A program made the position numbers and the translations under genes. Positions 1-9,949 of a DNA stretch of 64,000 nucleotides are shown piece by piece. The stretch is from Helicobacter sp. 11-8110 (GTDB lineage Bacteria; Campylobacterota; Campylobacteria; Campylobacterales; Helicobacteraceae): contig NZ_NHYL01000006.1 in assembly GCF_003288905.1 (NCBI RefSeq), forward strand, positions 1-64,000. Direction: 5' to 3'. The notes beneath the pieces are model-generated. The model searched no databases and was not told the origin of the DNA. It worked only from the letters and a program-made list of their open reading frames with translations. The stretch's first letter is position 1. Each line of letters begins with the position of its first letter.

Positions 1-157
1 ATAAAGAGGCAGAGCATAGATATTTTAATGAAAAAAGCCCAAATATCTACTATTCTAATCCGCACTTAGGAGTGGGTTTGGCAAGTGGGAGTGTAGCAGG
101 GATTGAAGAAGATGAGAATGGCAATATAAGCTTCAATGCAGAGAAGTTTGTGTTAGG
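1..157 (+). repeat. Exact 157-bp direct repeat, copy 1 (may extend left)
   Basis: Identical base for base to 2371-2527; identity stops at position 158. Both copies are in the same reading frame of the polyvalent protein and encode the linker ending in FNAEKFVLG. The left limit is unknown because the window starts here. Confidence 0.97.
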
Positions 158-3100
158 GTTTTTGGGTGGGAGCTTAGGGAGCAAGGCGGTGGTTAAAAGC
201 TTAGAATACAAAACTAAAAAACTAACAAAAGCTTATCCAAATATGGCTACAAATAATCCAAAGCTTTTCAAAGAAGTGTTTAAAAAAAGCCTATCATACG
301 GATTAAGCAAAAATACCTACAACTTGCTAACAAATTTTTTCAATAAAAATAAGTATCTTGATATAAATCTGCAGATTTTTGCAGGGGAAAAAGCTTTATT
401 GGCTGGAGAGTTTGGACCACAAAAGAAAAAACTAAAAGTCGCAAAAGAGATGAAAAAACAAGGCAAAAGTGAGCTAGAAATATGGGAAAGCACAGGCTGG
501 TATAAAGATTTAGATAGAAAGTGGAAGTTTGAAATTAATCCAAATGGTGGCAGGATAATATGGGAAAAAATGCCTTTCACACACGGGCAGAGAACAACTT
601 TGGGACAAATGCTAAAAGATGATGAGCTTTTTAGGGCGTATCCTAGCTTAAAAGATGTGGTGGTAGAGAATAATGAATATTTTGGTTTTTCATATAGCCC
701 AAAATCAAGGAATATCACAATAGGGCAAAAGACTGATAGAGAAGATATTAAGCCTTATATTTACCACGAAATACAACACGCTATCCAGCACATAGAAGAC
801 TTTGCGACAGGCTCAAGCTCAAGAGGTGATCACCATATATTAAGCTATGGAGAAATGGAAGCGAGAAATATAGAAAACAGAATGAATTATGGAAGCGAAA
901 AGTTTCCACATCAAACAAGCGAACTAAACCAAAAAGTAAGAAAAGATAATGTAGCCCATTATACAAAAGCCCAAAAGTTAAAACCAAGATTAGAAAAAGA
1001 ACTAAAAAAACTAGAAAAATATATAGATGAATATGAATCTTATCCTTCTTCTGCTAATTCTAATAAGCATAATAGATTATATGAAAAAATGCAAAATCAA
1101 AATGAAAAGGTTAAGTATTTAGAGAGCGAAATTGGATTATATGAAAGTCAATATCACGGCTGGACAGGAGAGTATTACAAAAATAACAAAAACATTAAAC
1201 CTATTGTAGAGAGACATAGTGAAGCTTTTAATGGTGCTAAACCTTTAGAAAAGGCATTTTTGGATTCTGATAATATCAATATTGAAGCTTTAGAAGCAGA
1301 GGCAGTGAAGTTACCAAAGGTGCTAAGTTTTAGGGAGTTTAAAGAGCAGTTTAGGACAGATGGTAAGGGTAATGCTAAAGTTAATACACGCATAGGAGAA
1401 ATTAAAATCAATGTGCCAAAGGCTTATAACCATTTTGTGAAAAATACTTACAATGTAGATAGGAAAGAATTTAGCGGAGCATTTTTAGATACTTTAGTCA
1501 ATCCGCTTTTTATAGTGAGACAAAAGTATCGTCCTAAAGTGTCTCTACAAGGCAAAAGCCTACAAAGGAGCAATAACTCGCTAGATTCCAAAATGCAAAA
1601 CAAATCTAGGATTCAGATAGGCGACAAAGAAATTATACAAGATTCCTATGTGTTTTACAAGCCTTTTGTAAATGAAAATGGTCTTGTATCTTTAGCTAGT
1701 TTTGCAATTAGTCAAAATGGAGAGCTTTTGCATAAAACTTTCTATGATATTAAAACTATCTCTAAACTAAAGAAGCTTATAAAAGGAGATGATGAGGATT
1801 TGTTGTATTTTAAAAATAGCAATGTTTTACTTAATCCACAAGAGTTAAAAACTATTTCTAAAATCCAAAAAACTTACAACTTCAATGAAGCAAAAGCCAA
1901 AGATTTGTATGAATGGCACAAGGATTCTAATCCTATCACAAAGGATAAAAATGGTTTGCCTAAAGTATTTTATCACGGCAGTTGGAAAGAATTTGAAGTC
2001 TTTCAAAAAGAACTAACAAGAGATTATGAAATGCCACAAGGTTCTTATTTTTCCTCCAATAAAGCAGTGGCAAAACAATATGGAGAAACACTCTATGAAA
2101 GTTTTTTGAAAGTGAAAAATCCTTTTATTATAGAAAATTTTGGAAATACTTTTAATGACTCAAGAGATTATATTATAGACAAAATAGCAAATATTGATTT
2201 ATCAAAATACGATAGTATTATTTTAAAAAATATCAAAGACAATCCTAATGGTAGTGGAGGAAAATTGGCAGATACTATTATCATCTTTGATAGCAATCAA
2301 ATCAAGCACATAGACAATCAAGGAAGCTACACAGATATACAAGGCAATATCACAAAAGAAAAGCCAAAGGATAAAGAGGCAGAGCATAGATATTTTAATG
2401 AAAAAAGCCCAAATATCTACTATTCTAATCCGCACTTAGGAGTGGGTTTGGCAAGTGGGAGTGTAGCAGGGATTGAAGAAGATGAGAATGGCAATATAAG
2501 CTTCAATGCAGAGAAGTTTGTGTTAGGAATGCTAGGTGGAGTTGGTGGAAGTGTCTCCTTTGCTAAAGGGGTGAAATATCTAAAAGACAATCCACAAGAC
2601 AAAGAGCTAGTAGCACAAGAGCTAAGCAATACACTAACAAAAGGTTGGGAGAGTGCTAAAGCAAAATACCCCCTTTTAGAAGCCTTAGAACCAAGATATA
2701 TTATCAAAAATGAAAAAGGCAGGATTCTCCAAAGCAAAGCAATATTAAAAGAACTTTTTGTTAAGGAGGATAGGATCTTAGAAGAGAGGTTAAATTCTTT
2801 TGCAGAACCATTGCCAAAAGCTTTAAGCAAACAAGAGTTTTTAAACCAAAAGAACAGAGGATATAACAATATCAATACACCCATAGGCGGAATCACTATC
2901 AATTTAGAACACGCTTGGGAGCATATGAATAAGAAAAATACTTACAAGAAAGATAGGAGTATGTATAGCGGAGCATTCCTTGATACTCTTACCGACCCGC
3001 TTTTTATCGTTAAGCAAGAATATGTCCCTAATCCAAAGTTGTCTGCGAATGCTAGGGAAATGCAAAATAGCAAACTAGTGCAGAATAAAGACAATCAAAG

Positions 3101-3320
3101 TATAGCACAAGATTCTTATGTCTTTTTTAAGCCCTACCAATTGCAAGAAAAATATACCTATATGGTGGGATATGCCCTTGATACTAATGGCGAAATTATC
3201 AACACAACTTTTATCCCTATGAATAAAAGGGATTTTGGCAGAATTAAGAAAATGTTAAATTCTAATGTGCTGTATTTTAAAGAAAGAAAAAACGATTTTC
3301 AATATTTTAATGAGAAGTAA
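1..3320 (+). CDS. Large polyvalent mobile-element protein, C-terminal part (open at left edge)
   Basis: The frame is open from the first base, so the true N-terminus lies outside the window; residues are counted from the GTG at 72. A zincin-like motif HEIQH (residues 232-236) sits in a region resembling domains associated with phage/plasmid polyvalent proteins. Residues ~414-580 and ~914-1074 are two diverged copies of one module (shared GAFLDTL, PLFIV, QDSYVF motifs) that resembles the BECR nuclease-fold modules of such proteins. Residues ~625-770 look like an ADP-ribosyltransferase module (YHGS at 634-637, later FDSNQIK). A repeated linker with LASGSVAG precedes different contents each time. 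Polyvalent proteins are known to be carried by phages and conjugative elements and act as effectors delivered into the host; delivery here is inference. No transposase or integrase is visible beside it. Confidence 0.7.
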   Translation, partial: KEAEHRYFNEKSPNIYYSNPHLGVGLASGSVAGIEEDENGNISFNAEKFVLGFLGGSLGSKAVVKSLEYKTKKLTKAYPNMATNNPKLFKEVFKKSLSYGLSKNTYNLLTNFFNKNKYLDINLQIFAGEKALLAGEFGPQKKKLKVAKEMKKQGKSELEIWESTGWYKDLDRKWKFEINPNGGRIIWEKMPFTHGQRTTLGQMLKDDELFRAYPSLKDVVVENNEYFGFSYSPKSRNITIGQKTDREDIKPYIYHEIQHAIQHIEDFATGSSSRGDHHILSYGEMEARNIENRMNYGSEKFPHQTSELNQKVRKDNVAHYTKAQKLKPRLEKELKKLEKYIDEYESYPSSANSNKHNRLYEKMQNQNEKVKYLESEIGLYESQYHGWTGEYYKNNKNIKPIVERHSEAFNGAKPLEKAFLDSDNINIEALEAEAVKLPKVLSFREFKEQFRTDGKGNAKVNTRIGEIKINVPKAYNHFVKNTYNVDRKEFSGAFLDTLVNPLFIVRQKYRPKVSLQGKSLQRSNNSLDSKMQNKSRIQIGDKEIIQDSYVFYKPFVNENGLVSLASFAISQNGELLHKTFYDIKTISKLKKLIKGDDEDLLYFKNSNVLLNPQELKTISKIQKTYNFNEAKAKDLYEWHKDSNPITKDKNGLPKVFYHGSWKEFEVFQKELTRDYEMPQGSYFSSNKAVAKQYGETLYESFLKVKNPFIIENFGNTFNDSRDYIIDKIANIDLSKYDSIILKNIKDNPNGSGGKLADTIIIFDSNQIKHIDNQGSYTDIQGNITKEKPKDKEAEHRYFNEKSPNIYYSNPHLGVGLASGSVAGIEEDENGNISFNAEKFVLGMLGGVGGSVSFAKGVKYLKDNPQDKELVAQELSNTLTKGWESAKAKYPLLEALEPRYIIKNEKGRILQSKAILKELFVKEDRILEERLNSFAEPLPKALSKQEFLNQKNRGYNNINTPIGGITINLEHAWEHMNKKNTYKKDRSMYSGAFLDTLTDPLFIVKQEYVPNPKLSANAREMQNSKLVQNKDNQSIAQDSYVFFKPYQLQEKYTYMVGYALDTNGEIINTTFIPMNKRDFGRIKKMLNSNVLYFKERKNDFQYFNEK
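2371..2527 (+). repeat. Exact 157-bp direct repeat, copy 2
   Basis: Second copy, offset by 2370 bp (790 codons), so recombination between copies would remove or duplicate a whole in-frame block carrying the zincin, BECR-like module 1 and ART-like module. Confidence 0.97.
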
Positions 3321-3415
3321 AGAGACTATTTAAAAAGAATTTACTATTTTCAATGGAGAACATAGGATAAGGAGCGTGTTTTTAATGGATAAAAACCAAA
3401 TGGAACTGAAAGCAA

Positions 3416-3601
3416 TAAGTAATAACAAAGCACGGCAATAAAAGAGTTTTTTTAAAAGGGTTAAAAATTTTGAGTTATCCACCCGCTAAAGCATGTGGGA
3501 CTTCTAACTAAATAGCTTTAAAACTTGTTTAACAAAAGTCCTTCTTTAGTATTGATTACACAAATATTTTTGTTTTTAAATTGATTTTTTAATATATAAA
3601 C
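3416..3601. repeat. Flanking direct repeat R1 with IS200/IS605-like right end
   Basis: Matches 5624-5784 with few substitutions, apart from about 26 extra bases (about 3444-3469) in this copy. On the minus strand it contains a GAAGTCCC...GCTTTAGCGGG imperfect hairpin followed by a terminal TCAA (complement of TTGA at 3470-3473), the arrangement of IS200/IS605 right ends and the 3' part of omega RNAs. No tnpA or tnpB is present, so it is a remnant or a minimal non-autonomous element. This repeat and the promoter below fill most of the 333-bp gap between the two genes. Confidence 0.75.
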
Positions 3602-3609
3602 TATATAAT
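3581..3609 (+). promoter_or_regulatory. Predicted sigma-70 promoter of the GHKL-nuclease gene
   Basis: TTGATT (3581-3586), 17-base spacer, TATAAT (3604-3609), about 45 bases before the ATG. The -35 lies inside repeat R1; the second repeat copy keeps the TTGATT (5763-5768) but not the TATAAT. Confidence 0.55.
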
Positions 3610-3653
3610 CTCAACAGTTAAAGAGTTGAAACCTTGTAAAAAAGGACTCATAA

Positions 3654-5558
3654 ATGAAAAGTTGCTTTAATACTATTGTAACAGTTAAAACAATCAAAAG
3701 CGATTCTAGCATCATGAGATTAAATCCAATTAGCGAAGCGATCAAGAATGCTATTGATGCAAAAGCAACTCATATTGATATTTGTTTTGAAGAGTGTGAA
3801 AGCAATAGTTTATTTGGTAAGGGTATTTCTATCTCTATTAAAGATAATGGTGCTGGTTTTAATTGCTCCGATAATCAATATATGCAAAATAGATGGACGC
3901 ATTATAAAGGTGGAGATTATATTAAAAATACCTTAGGAGGAAGAAGTAGAGGCAGATATTCTTATCTTAAGTTTGTTGATTTTAAAAATGAATGTTTGAG
4001 TGATATTATAATATACACAAAATATAACAATAAAAGTTATAGCGTTGTCTTTCAAGGTGAAAATCAAAATATAGGATTTAGCGTCAAAGAAGAAGTTGCA
4101 AATCGTAAAGAAAATTTTACAACGAAATTATATATCAAAAGACTAGGAAATAAATTTATTAATGACAATACAATAGAACAGATGATTGAAAAAGCAAAAA
4201 AAGAAATTATAGTTGAATTTTCAGATAAACTTCTAAAGGGCATCACTTTAACTATCAACAATATTAAAATTAATGTTGAAGAATATATAGAAGAACAACT
4301 GGAAAAAGAGTATGAATTAAAAAATGGACAAAAAATTAGTGCATATATGGTTGTTTGGAAAAATGAGATTGATTTGGCAATCGATAAAAAGCATGTTTTT
4401 TTATTTAATATTGATAATATTCCTCTTGGAAAAATACCATCTGGTTGTCAAAAATCAATATTTAACTGCCATACTGTATTTTTAACGAGTAGTTGTTTTG
4501 AAGAGGATTGTGAATTTATCGATATTAATCCTAACTATACACAGATTATAGAGGAAGCCAAGAATTTATACAAACCTGACTTAGATAAATTATTATATAA
4601 AGTTTGGCTTAAAAATGCAGATTTGATGGCTAATAAATTAGCAGAAGAGAGTGAATTTTTCAAAGATGAAACCGATAAAATGATACAAGAAAAAATTAAA
4701 GAAGCATATATGGTTTTATCTTTGCCGTTGCTTATAAAACAACATAATATTAATCGTAGCAACGCATCATATTTTAGCAACTCGCTAATAGGATTAATTT
4801 CAGATAATTCTTATAATACGCTTGAGAATTTGGAACTTGTTTTTAATTTAGAAAAAGAAGATCATGAAGTTTTTAATTATGTAAGAGAGAATGTTAATAT
4901 TCTGAATCTAATAAAAAAATATTATAATTATATATCAAGACTTGATTTTTTACAGCATTTTGAAAATTTGGTATTAAACGAAGGGAAGGCAGAAACAAAG
5001 GAAAGAAAGGAGCTACATAAAATTGTAGAAAATAATTTATGGTTGTTTGATGAAGAATATCTAAATCTTGATTTTTTTAGCGATCAATCATTAAAAGGAA
5101 TTTTCAATGAAATAAAATTACCAATAAATATAGATAGTGAAAATCAATTAAATACAATTCCGGATATTTTTATACCTCGCACTAAGGATAATAAATTAAT
5201 ACTTATTGAGTTAAAAGCACCAAAAGTAGAAATAAATTCATCAATACTTACCGATGTGTTTGATAAATATATCACTAAAATTCTTAAATCATTATCAAAG
5301 CAAGGAAGTAATATTGATTATGTGAAGGCTATATGCATTTCATCAAAAAAGCAAGAATTTACAGGAAGCTTAACTGGAGATAAATACAACATAAAACCAA
5401 TGACTTGGAAAGAAATAATTAGTATAAGAAAAAAAGACTTAGAAAACCACATAAAAGATGTTAAAAGTAATTTATCTCTATCAAAATATAAAGATATTTA
5501 CGATTTCAAAGAAAAAGAAATAAAAAGGGAAAGGGTTGAAAATTTAAAAAAAATATAA
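3654..5558 (+). CDS. GHKL-ATPase / PD-(D/E)XK nuclease fusion, candidate defence protein
   Basis: 634 residues, ATG preceded by AAGGA. The N-terminus is a GHKL (Hsp90/MutL/histidine-kinase-type) ATP-binding fold: N-box around residues 25-38 (E28, N32, D35), G1 motif DNGAGF at 64-69, glycine-rich G2 at about 95-101. The C-terminus has a PD-(D/E)XK nuclease signature: D504 and E519-L-K521 in PDIFI...LIELKAPK. No histidine-kinase dimerisation or receiver domain is seen. GHKL ATPases joined to nucleases occur in DNA repair (MutL) and in antiviral proteins; the family of this one I cannot name. It is a lone gene, AT-rich compared with the core genes, and bracketed by direct repeats, which suggests a transferred cassette. 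Defence function is inference. Confidence 0.7.
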   Translation: MKSCFNTIVTVKTIKSDSSIMRLNPISEAIKNAIDAKATHIDICFEECESNSLFGKGISISIKDNGAGFNCSDNQYMQNRWTHYKGGDYIKNTLGGRSRGRYSYLKFVDFKNECLSDIIIYTKYNNKSYSVVFQGENQNIGFSVKEEVANRKENFTTKLYIKRLGNKFINDNTIEQMIEKAKKEIIVEFSDKLLKGITLTINNIKINVEEYIEEQLEKEYELKNGQKISAYMVVWKNEIDLAIDKKHVFLFNIDNIPLGKIPSGCQKSIFNCHTVFLTSSCFEEDCEFIDINPNYTQIIEEAKNLYKPDLDKLLYKVWLKNADLMANKLAEESEFFKDETDKMIQEKIKEAYMVLSLPLLIKQHNINRSNASYFSNSLIGLISDNSYNTLENLELVFNLEKEDHEVFNYVRENVNILNLIKKYYNYISRLDFLQHFENLVLNEGKAETKERKELHKIVENNLWLFDEEYLNLDFFSDQSLKGIFNEIKLPINIDSENQLNTIPDIFIPRTKDNKLILIELKAPKVEINSSILTDVFDKYITKILKSLSKQGSNIDYVKAICISSKKQEFTGSLTGDKYNIKPMTWKEIISIRKKDLENHIKDVKSNLSLSKYKDIYDFKEKEIKRERVENLKKI

Positions 5559-5623
5559 AAATTAAATGTTTTTTAATAAAAACGCATTTTAAATCGAAGC
5601 GCTTTGATTTGAAGTTGAAAATT

Positions 5624-5784
5624 TAAGTAATAACAAAGCTCGGCAATAAATTTGAGTTATCCACCCGCTAAAGCATGTGGGGCTTCTGACTAAATAGCTT
5701 TAAAACTTGTTTAACAAAAGTCTTTCTTTAGTATTGATTACACAAATACTTTTGTTTTTAAATTGATTTTTTTAATATATAAAC
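5624..5784. repeat. Flanking direct repeat R2 with IS200/IS605-like right end
   Basis: Second copy of the repeat upstream of the GHKL-nuclease gene; terminal TCAA is the complement of 5652-5655. The similarity extends past the transposon-like end on both sides, so the copies look like a segmental duplication rather than two independent insertions. The rest of the 332-bp gap (5559-5890) is AT-rich with no gene I can support. Confidence 0.75.
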
Positions 5785-5890
5785 CTTATATTCATTGTTG
5801 TTGAAAAGAAAGGTAAAAGTTAGCTAAAGAATAGTTTAAATAATTTGCTATACTTTTTTGTATAATAAAAGGTAAAAAGTAGAGCAGGGT

Positions 5891-8269
5891 TTAATTAGAA
5901 GTTTTTACTTTGTTTTGTAGTTTTTCTACATCAATTTTAAAATCAAAAAACTCTGATACTGCACCAGAATTTACCAAGGCAGTAAATTGTGAAGCAGCTG
6001 CATTATAGTTATTTTCTTGTAAATATAAAAGTCCATTAGCAATTCTAGTTTCAAAGTTTGTAGGTGCTTCTAGTTTAGAGAGTTGTAGAAGAGTGGCGGC
6101 GTTTTGGGTATGTCCTGCACCAATTGCGGCAACAGCAGCTAAAAACAATGTTTGTGTGTCTTGTTCTTTAAAGTCATCAATAAGGCTGTTATAAAGTGTG
6201 AAAGATTTTTCAAACTCTTGGAGATAAATATAGCTCAAAGCGAGTGCTTGAATGATTCCACGCACATCTTTTTGCTCGGTAATGAGGCGATTGTCTAAAT
6301 CTTGCTCTACATAATGCAAAGTTCCAATAATATAAGCAATTTCAATATACATTTCTCTAACAACAGCCGCCCCATAATAAATAGGATCTTTGTTAATAAT
6401 TGAATCTTGGTAGTAACCTTGAAGCTTTAGAGCAAGGCTTTTTGGGTCATCTTTATAATTGATTGCTAAAAGATTAAGTAGGTTACTTAGGGGGTCATTG
6501 GGAAGAAGTGTTTTTAATCCATTAGCAGATTCTATGAGTAAATTCTGATCTTGAAGAGCTATATTTTGGACAAAATTAAGAGCATAATAAATAGCAACAT
6601 TACTTTTTTTGTTTTCTAGCGATTCAAGGGGTTTTGGTGTCCCATCACGCGCAAAGTTTAGAAGTGTTTGAAAAAATTCTCTTTCTTGTGGTGTGGTTTC
6701 TAGGTTTGCGAATTCTTGAGAGACTTCATTATCTAAGCGTGTGGAATCCCGATGGGTGAGTTGAGAAGTAATAAGTGCAAAAATACCGGCTAATAAATCT
6801 TTTGGATTAAGGTGAAAGGCGCGTATGAAGTGCTGATAAGAATGATCAAAATCTCCCATTTGCGCGTAATTAAGCCCTAAGTTGTAATGTAAGATAGAGT
6901 GATTGGGATAGTTTTTGGTAGCGCTAATAAGTAGAGCATTGGCTCTTCTAATATCGCCTTGTAATGTTTCTAAGATTGCATTGGCAATATTGCGATTAAC
7001 TTTGGAGATTGTTTGTCCGCGCAGTAATATTTCTTTGGCTTCTTGGAGATTCTCTATGTGGATATTGATTCCGCCTTCTTGGATAATACTGAAAGCTTCT
7101 TGTGCATCAAAAACCTTGTAAGGAGCAAAATAAAAGAGAATCTTATAGGAGTTTAGCTTAAAACCACTGAAGTTATCCCAAAATCGTTTTTGGGCTGTGT
7201 TGATATTAAAAAAATCTTGTTTTAAAGTAACTTTAATGGGGTAGGGATTATGCTTGATGGCTTCTTTATTGTTGGCATATTTGCTTAATATTCGTGAAAC
7301 TTGTGTGTAATCATGCAATTGGAGTTTGACAAGAAGTAGTGCCATTTCTCTTTGGAGAGAGATTCCAAAAGTGTCAATAGTTTGTTGGATTAAAGTGTTG
7401 GCTTGTTTGTATTCTCCAATTCTCGCATAAAGAAGTGCTAGATTAAACCAATGATTGGGATTTTCCGAATCTTTATTAAGGGTTTCTAGGGCTTTGCGAT
7501 TATTATTAAAATAAGCATATAGCGATGATAGTAAGAGATTATTTTGTTCTTGGTAGTAAGATGAACTTGGGTGTGTGAGAGGAGAGAAAGCTTCAAAATA
7601 ATTTCCTTGATAATAGTGTGTGAGAGCATAAAGATAAGAATAAAGGGGGAGATTCCCAGCATAAGGAAGGTAGGTTTCTGCAAGATTGAGATAATATTGA
7701 AATTTAAGTGGTTGATTGAGATATAATGCGCAAACAGCAGCATTAAGGGAGCTAATTACACGATCCTCCCCTAAATCAATGGCTTTTTGAAAAGATTCCA
7801 TTGCATTAGCATAGGATTTTTCTTCCATTTGTGCAACTCCTAGATTGTAACTAGAGAGTCCTTCAGAATAGTTTGAGATTTTACCATAGAGATCAAGCGC
7901 CTCTTGTTTGTTTCCACTTGAATAAAGAAAGTTAGCCTTTTTAAGCAACGCATCGAGATTTTCAGCATCAGGGATAATGTCTCCACCTTTTTGGATTGAG
8001 AGTTGTGGTGGCAGTATTTGTGTGGTTTTTTGGGGTTTTTTGGTTTCTTGAGTAAGAAATTGCCCGATGATAAAAATAAGAGCAACCATAAAAATTCCAA
8101 GTAATAAAGCAAGAGAAATAGTAGTTTTTTTATGTTTTCTAAAGAATTCTTGCAGCTTATCCCACTTGGTTTGTGGTTTTGGTTTTTCTTCTTTGGTTAG
8201 AATGTCTTGGAGAATATCTAAGCCATCATCAAGATGAATAACCTGTTTGCTATCTTCTTGATCAATCAT
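5891..8269 (-). CDS. pflB: PflB flagellar motor scaffold, TPR protein
   Basis: 792 residues: a short cytoplasmic N-terminus, one membrane segment at about residues 47-72, then a long periplasmic region of tetratricopeptide-like helical repeats (for example a GLNYAQMGDFDHSYQHF-type unit). This architecture and its place directly behind serS match H. pylori HP1479 and C. jejuni Cj0390, the PflB protein that builds the periplasmic motor disks and helps recruit stator units. Length fits the family (about 800). It starts 4 bases after the serS stop, so the two are probably one transcript. Confidence 0.85.
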   Translation of the reverse strand: MIDQEDSKQVIHLDDGLDILQDILTKEEKPKPQTKWDKLQEFFRKHKKTTISLALLLGIFMVALIFIIGQFLTQETKKPQKTTQILPPQLSIQKGGDIIPDAENLDALLKKANFLYSSGNKQEALDLYGKISNYSEGLSSYNLGVAQMEEKSYANAMESFQKAIDLGEDRVISSLNAAVCALYLNQPLKFQYYLNLAETYLPYAGNLPLYSYLYALTHYYQGNYFEAFSPLTHPSSSYYQEQNNLLLSSLYAYFNNNRKALETLNKDSENPNHWFNLALLYARIGEYKQANTLIQQTIDTFGISLQREMALLLVKLQLHDYTQVSRILSKYANNKEAIKHNPYPIKVTLKQDFFNINTAQKRFWDNFSGFKLNSYKILFYFAPYKVFDAQEAFSIIQEGGINIHIENLQEAKEILLRGQTISKVNRNIANAILETLQGDIRRANALLISATKNYPNHSILHYNLGLNYAQMGDFDHSYQHFIRAFHLNPKDLLAGIFALITSQLTHRDSTRLDNEVSQEFANLETTPQEREFFQTLLNFARDGTPKPLESLENKKSNVAIYYALNFVQNIALQDQNLLIESANGLKTLLPNDPLSNLLNLLAINYKDDPKSLALKLQGYYQDSIINKDPIYYGAAVVREMYIEIAYIIGTLHYVEQDLDNRLITEQKDVRGIIQALALSYIYLQEFEKSFTLYNSLIDDFKEQDTQTLFLAAVAAIGAGHTQNAATLLQLSKLEAPTNFETRIANGLLYLQENNYNAAASQFTALVNSGAVSEFFDFKIDVEKLQNKVKTSN

Positions 8270-8273
8270 TAGA

Positions 8274-9587
<1,314 letters not shown>

Positions 9588-9670
9588 TTATCTGTGTCCA
9601 TTTTATCCTATAGCTTGTTAAAACATAATAAATTCTCAGATTGATTTTAATTTTTAGCAAAAAATGGTGG

Positions 9671-9676
9671 TATAAT
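9671..9676 (+). promoter_or_regulatory. Consensus -10 box (TATAAT)
   Basis: Perfect TATAAT preceded by TGG, 54 bases upstream of the ATG at 9731; no clear -35, as usual in Campylobacterota. Confidence 0.5.
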
Positions 9677-9730
9677 TTTAAAAATTATTCGCCGCTACAA
9701 GTAAATTACAATAATTCAAGGAAAATTTAT

Positions 9731-9949
9731 ATGAATAGTGTTAGTGGATTTGGTTTGATTTTGATGTTGATAGTGGCAGTTTCGTTTTTGATTGTTGTTG
9801 CAACTATCATTTCTGTGGTAAGAAGTGGTGATAAGCTAACTTCCTTTGAGAAAAAAATTTTAGTTTTTGTTGCAGTGGCGTTGTGTCTGCTGGTAGTGGG
9901 GCTTTACATTACTTCAAATCTATCTTTATTTTTGGCTTTAATTGGCTAG
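9731..9949 (+). CDS. Small two-helix membrane protein
   Basis: 72 residues from the ATG at 9731, chosen because AAGGA lies 8 bases before it and a TATAAT upstream; a longer reading from 9641 would run through the promoter. Two strongly hydrophobic segments (about residues 5-28 and 46-70) joined by a short charged loop with SGDKLTSFEKK. I do not recognise the family. Its stop overlaps the convergent MATE gene by 4 bases. Confidence 0.6.
   Translation: MNSVSGFGLILMLIVAVSFLIVVATIISVVRSGDKLTSFEKKILVFVAVALCLLVVGLYITSNLSLFLALIG

Noticed and set aside
2420..2902. 160-codon antisense ORF inside the polyvalent gene
   Set aside because: Hydrophobic shadow of the charged sense-strand protein.
3386..3442. 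18-codon ORF after the polyvalent gene, ending SNNKARQ-stop, whose end recurs at 5627-5650
   Set aside because: The recurrence is explained by the direct repeat; the second copy has no start.
5591..5610. Near-palindrome around AAGCGCTT as terminator of the GHKL-nuclease gene
   Set aside because: Imperfect stem and no T run behind it.
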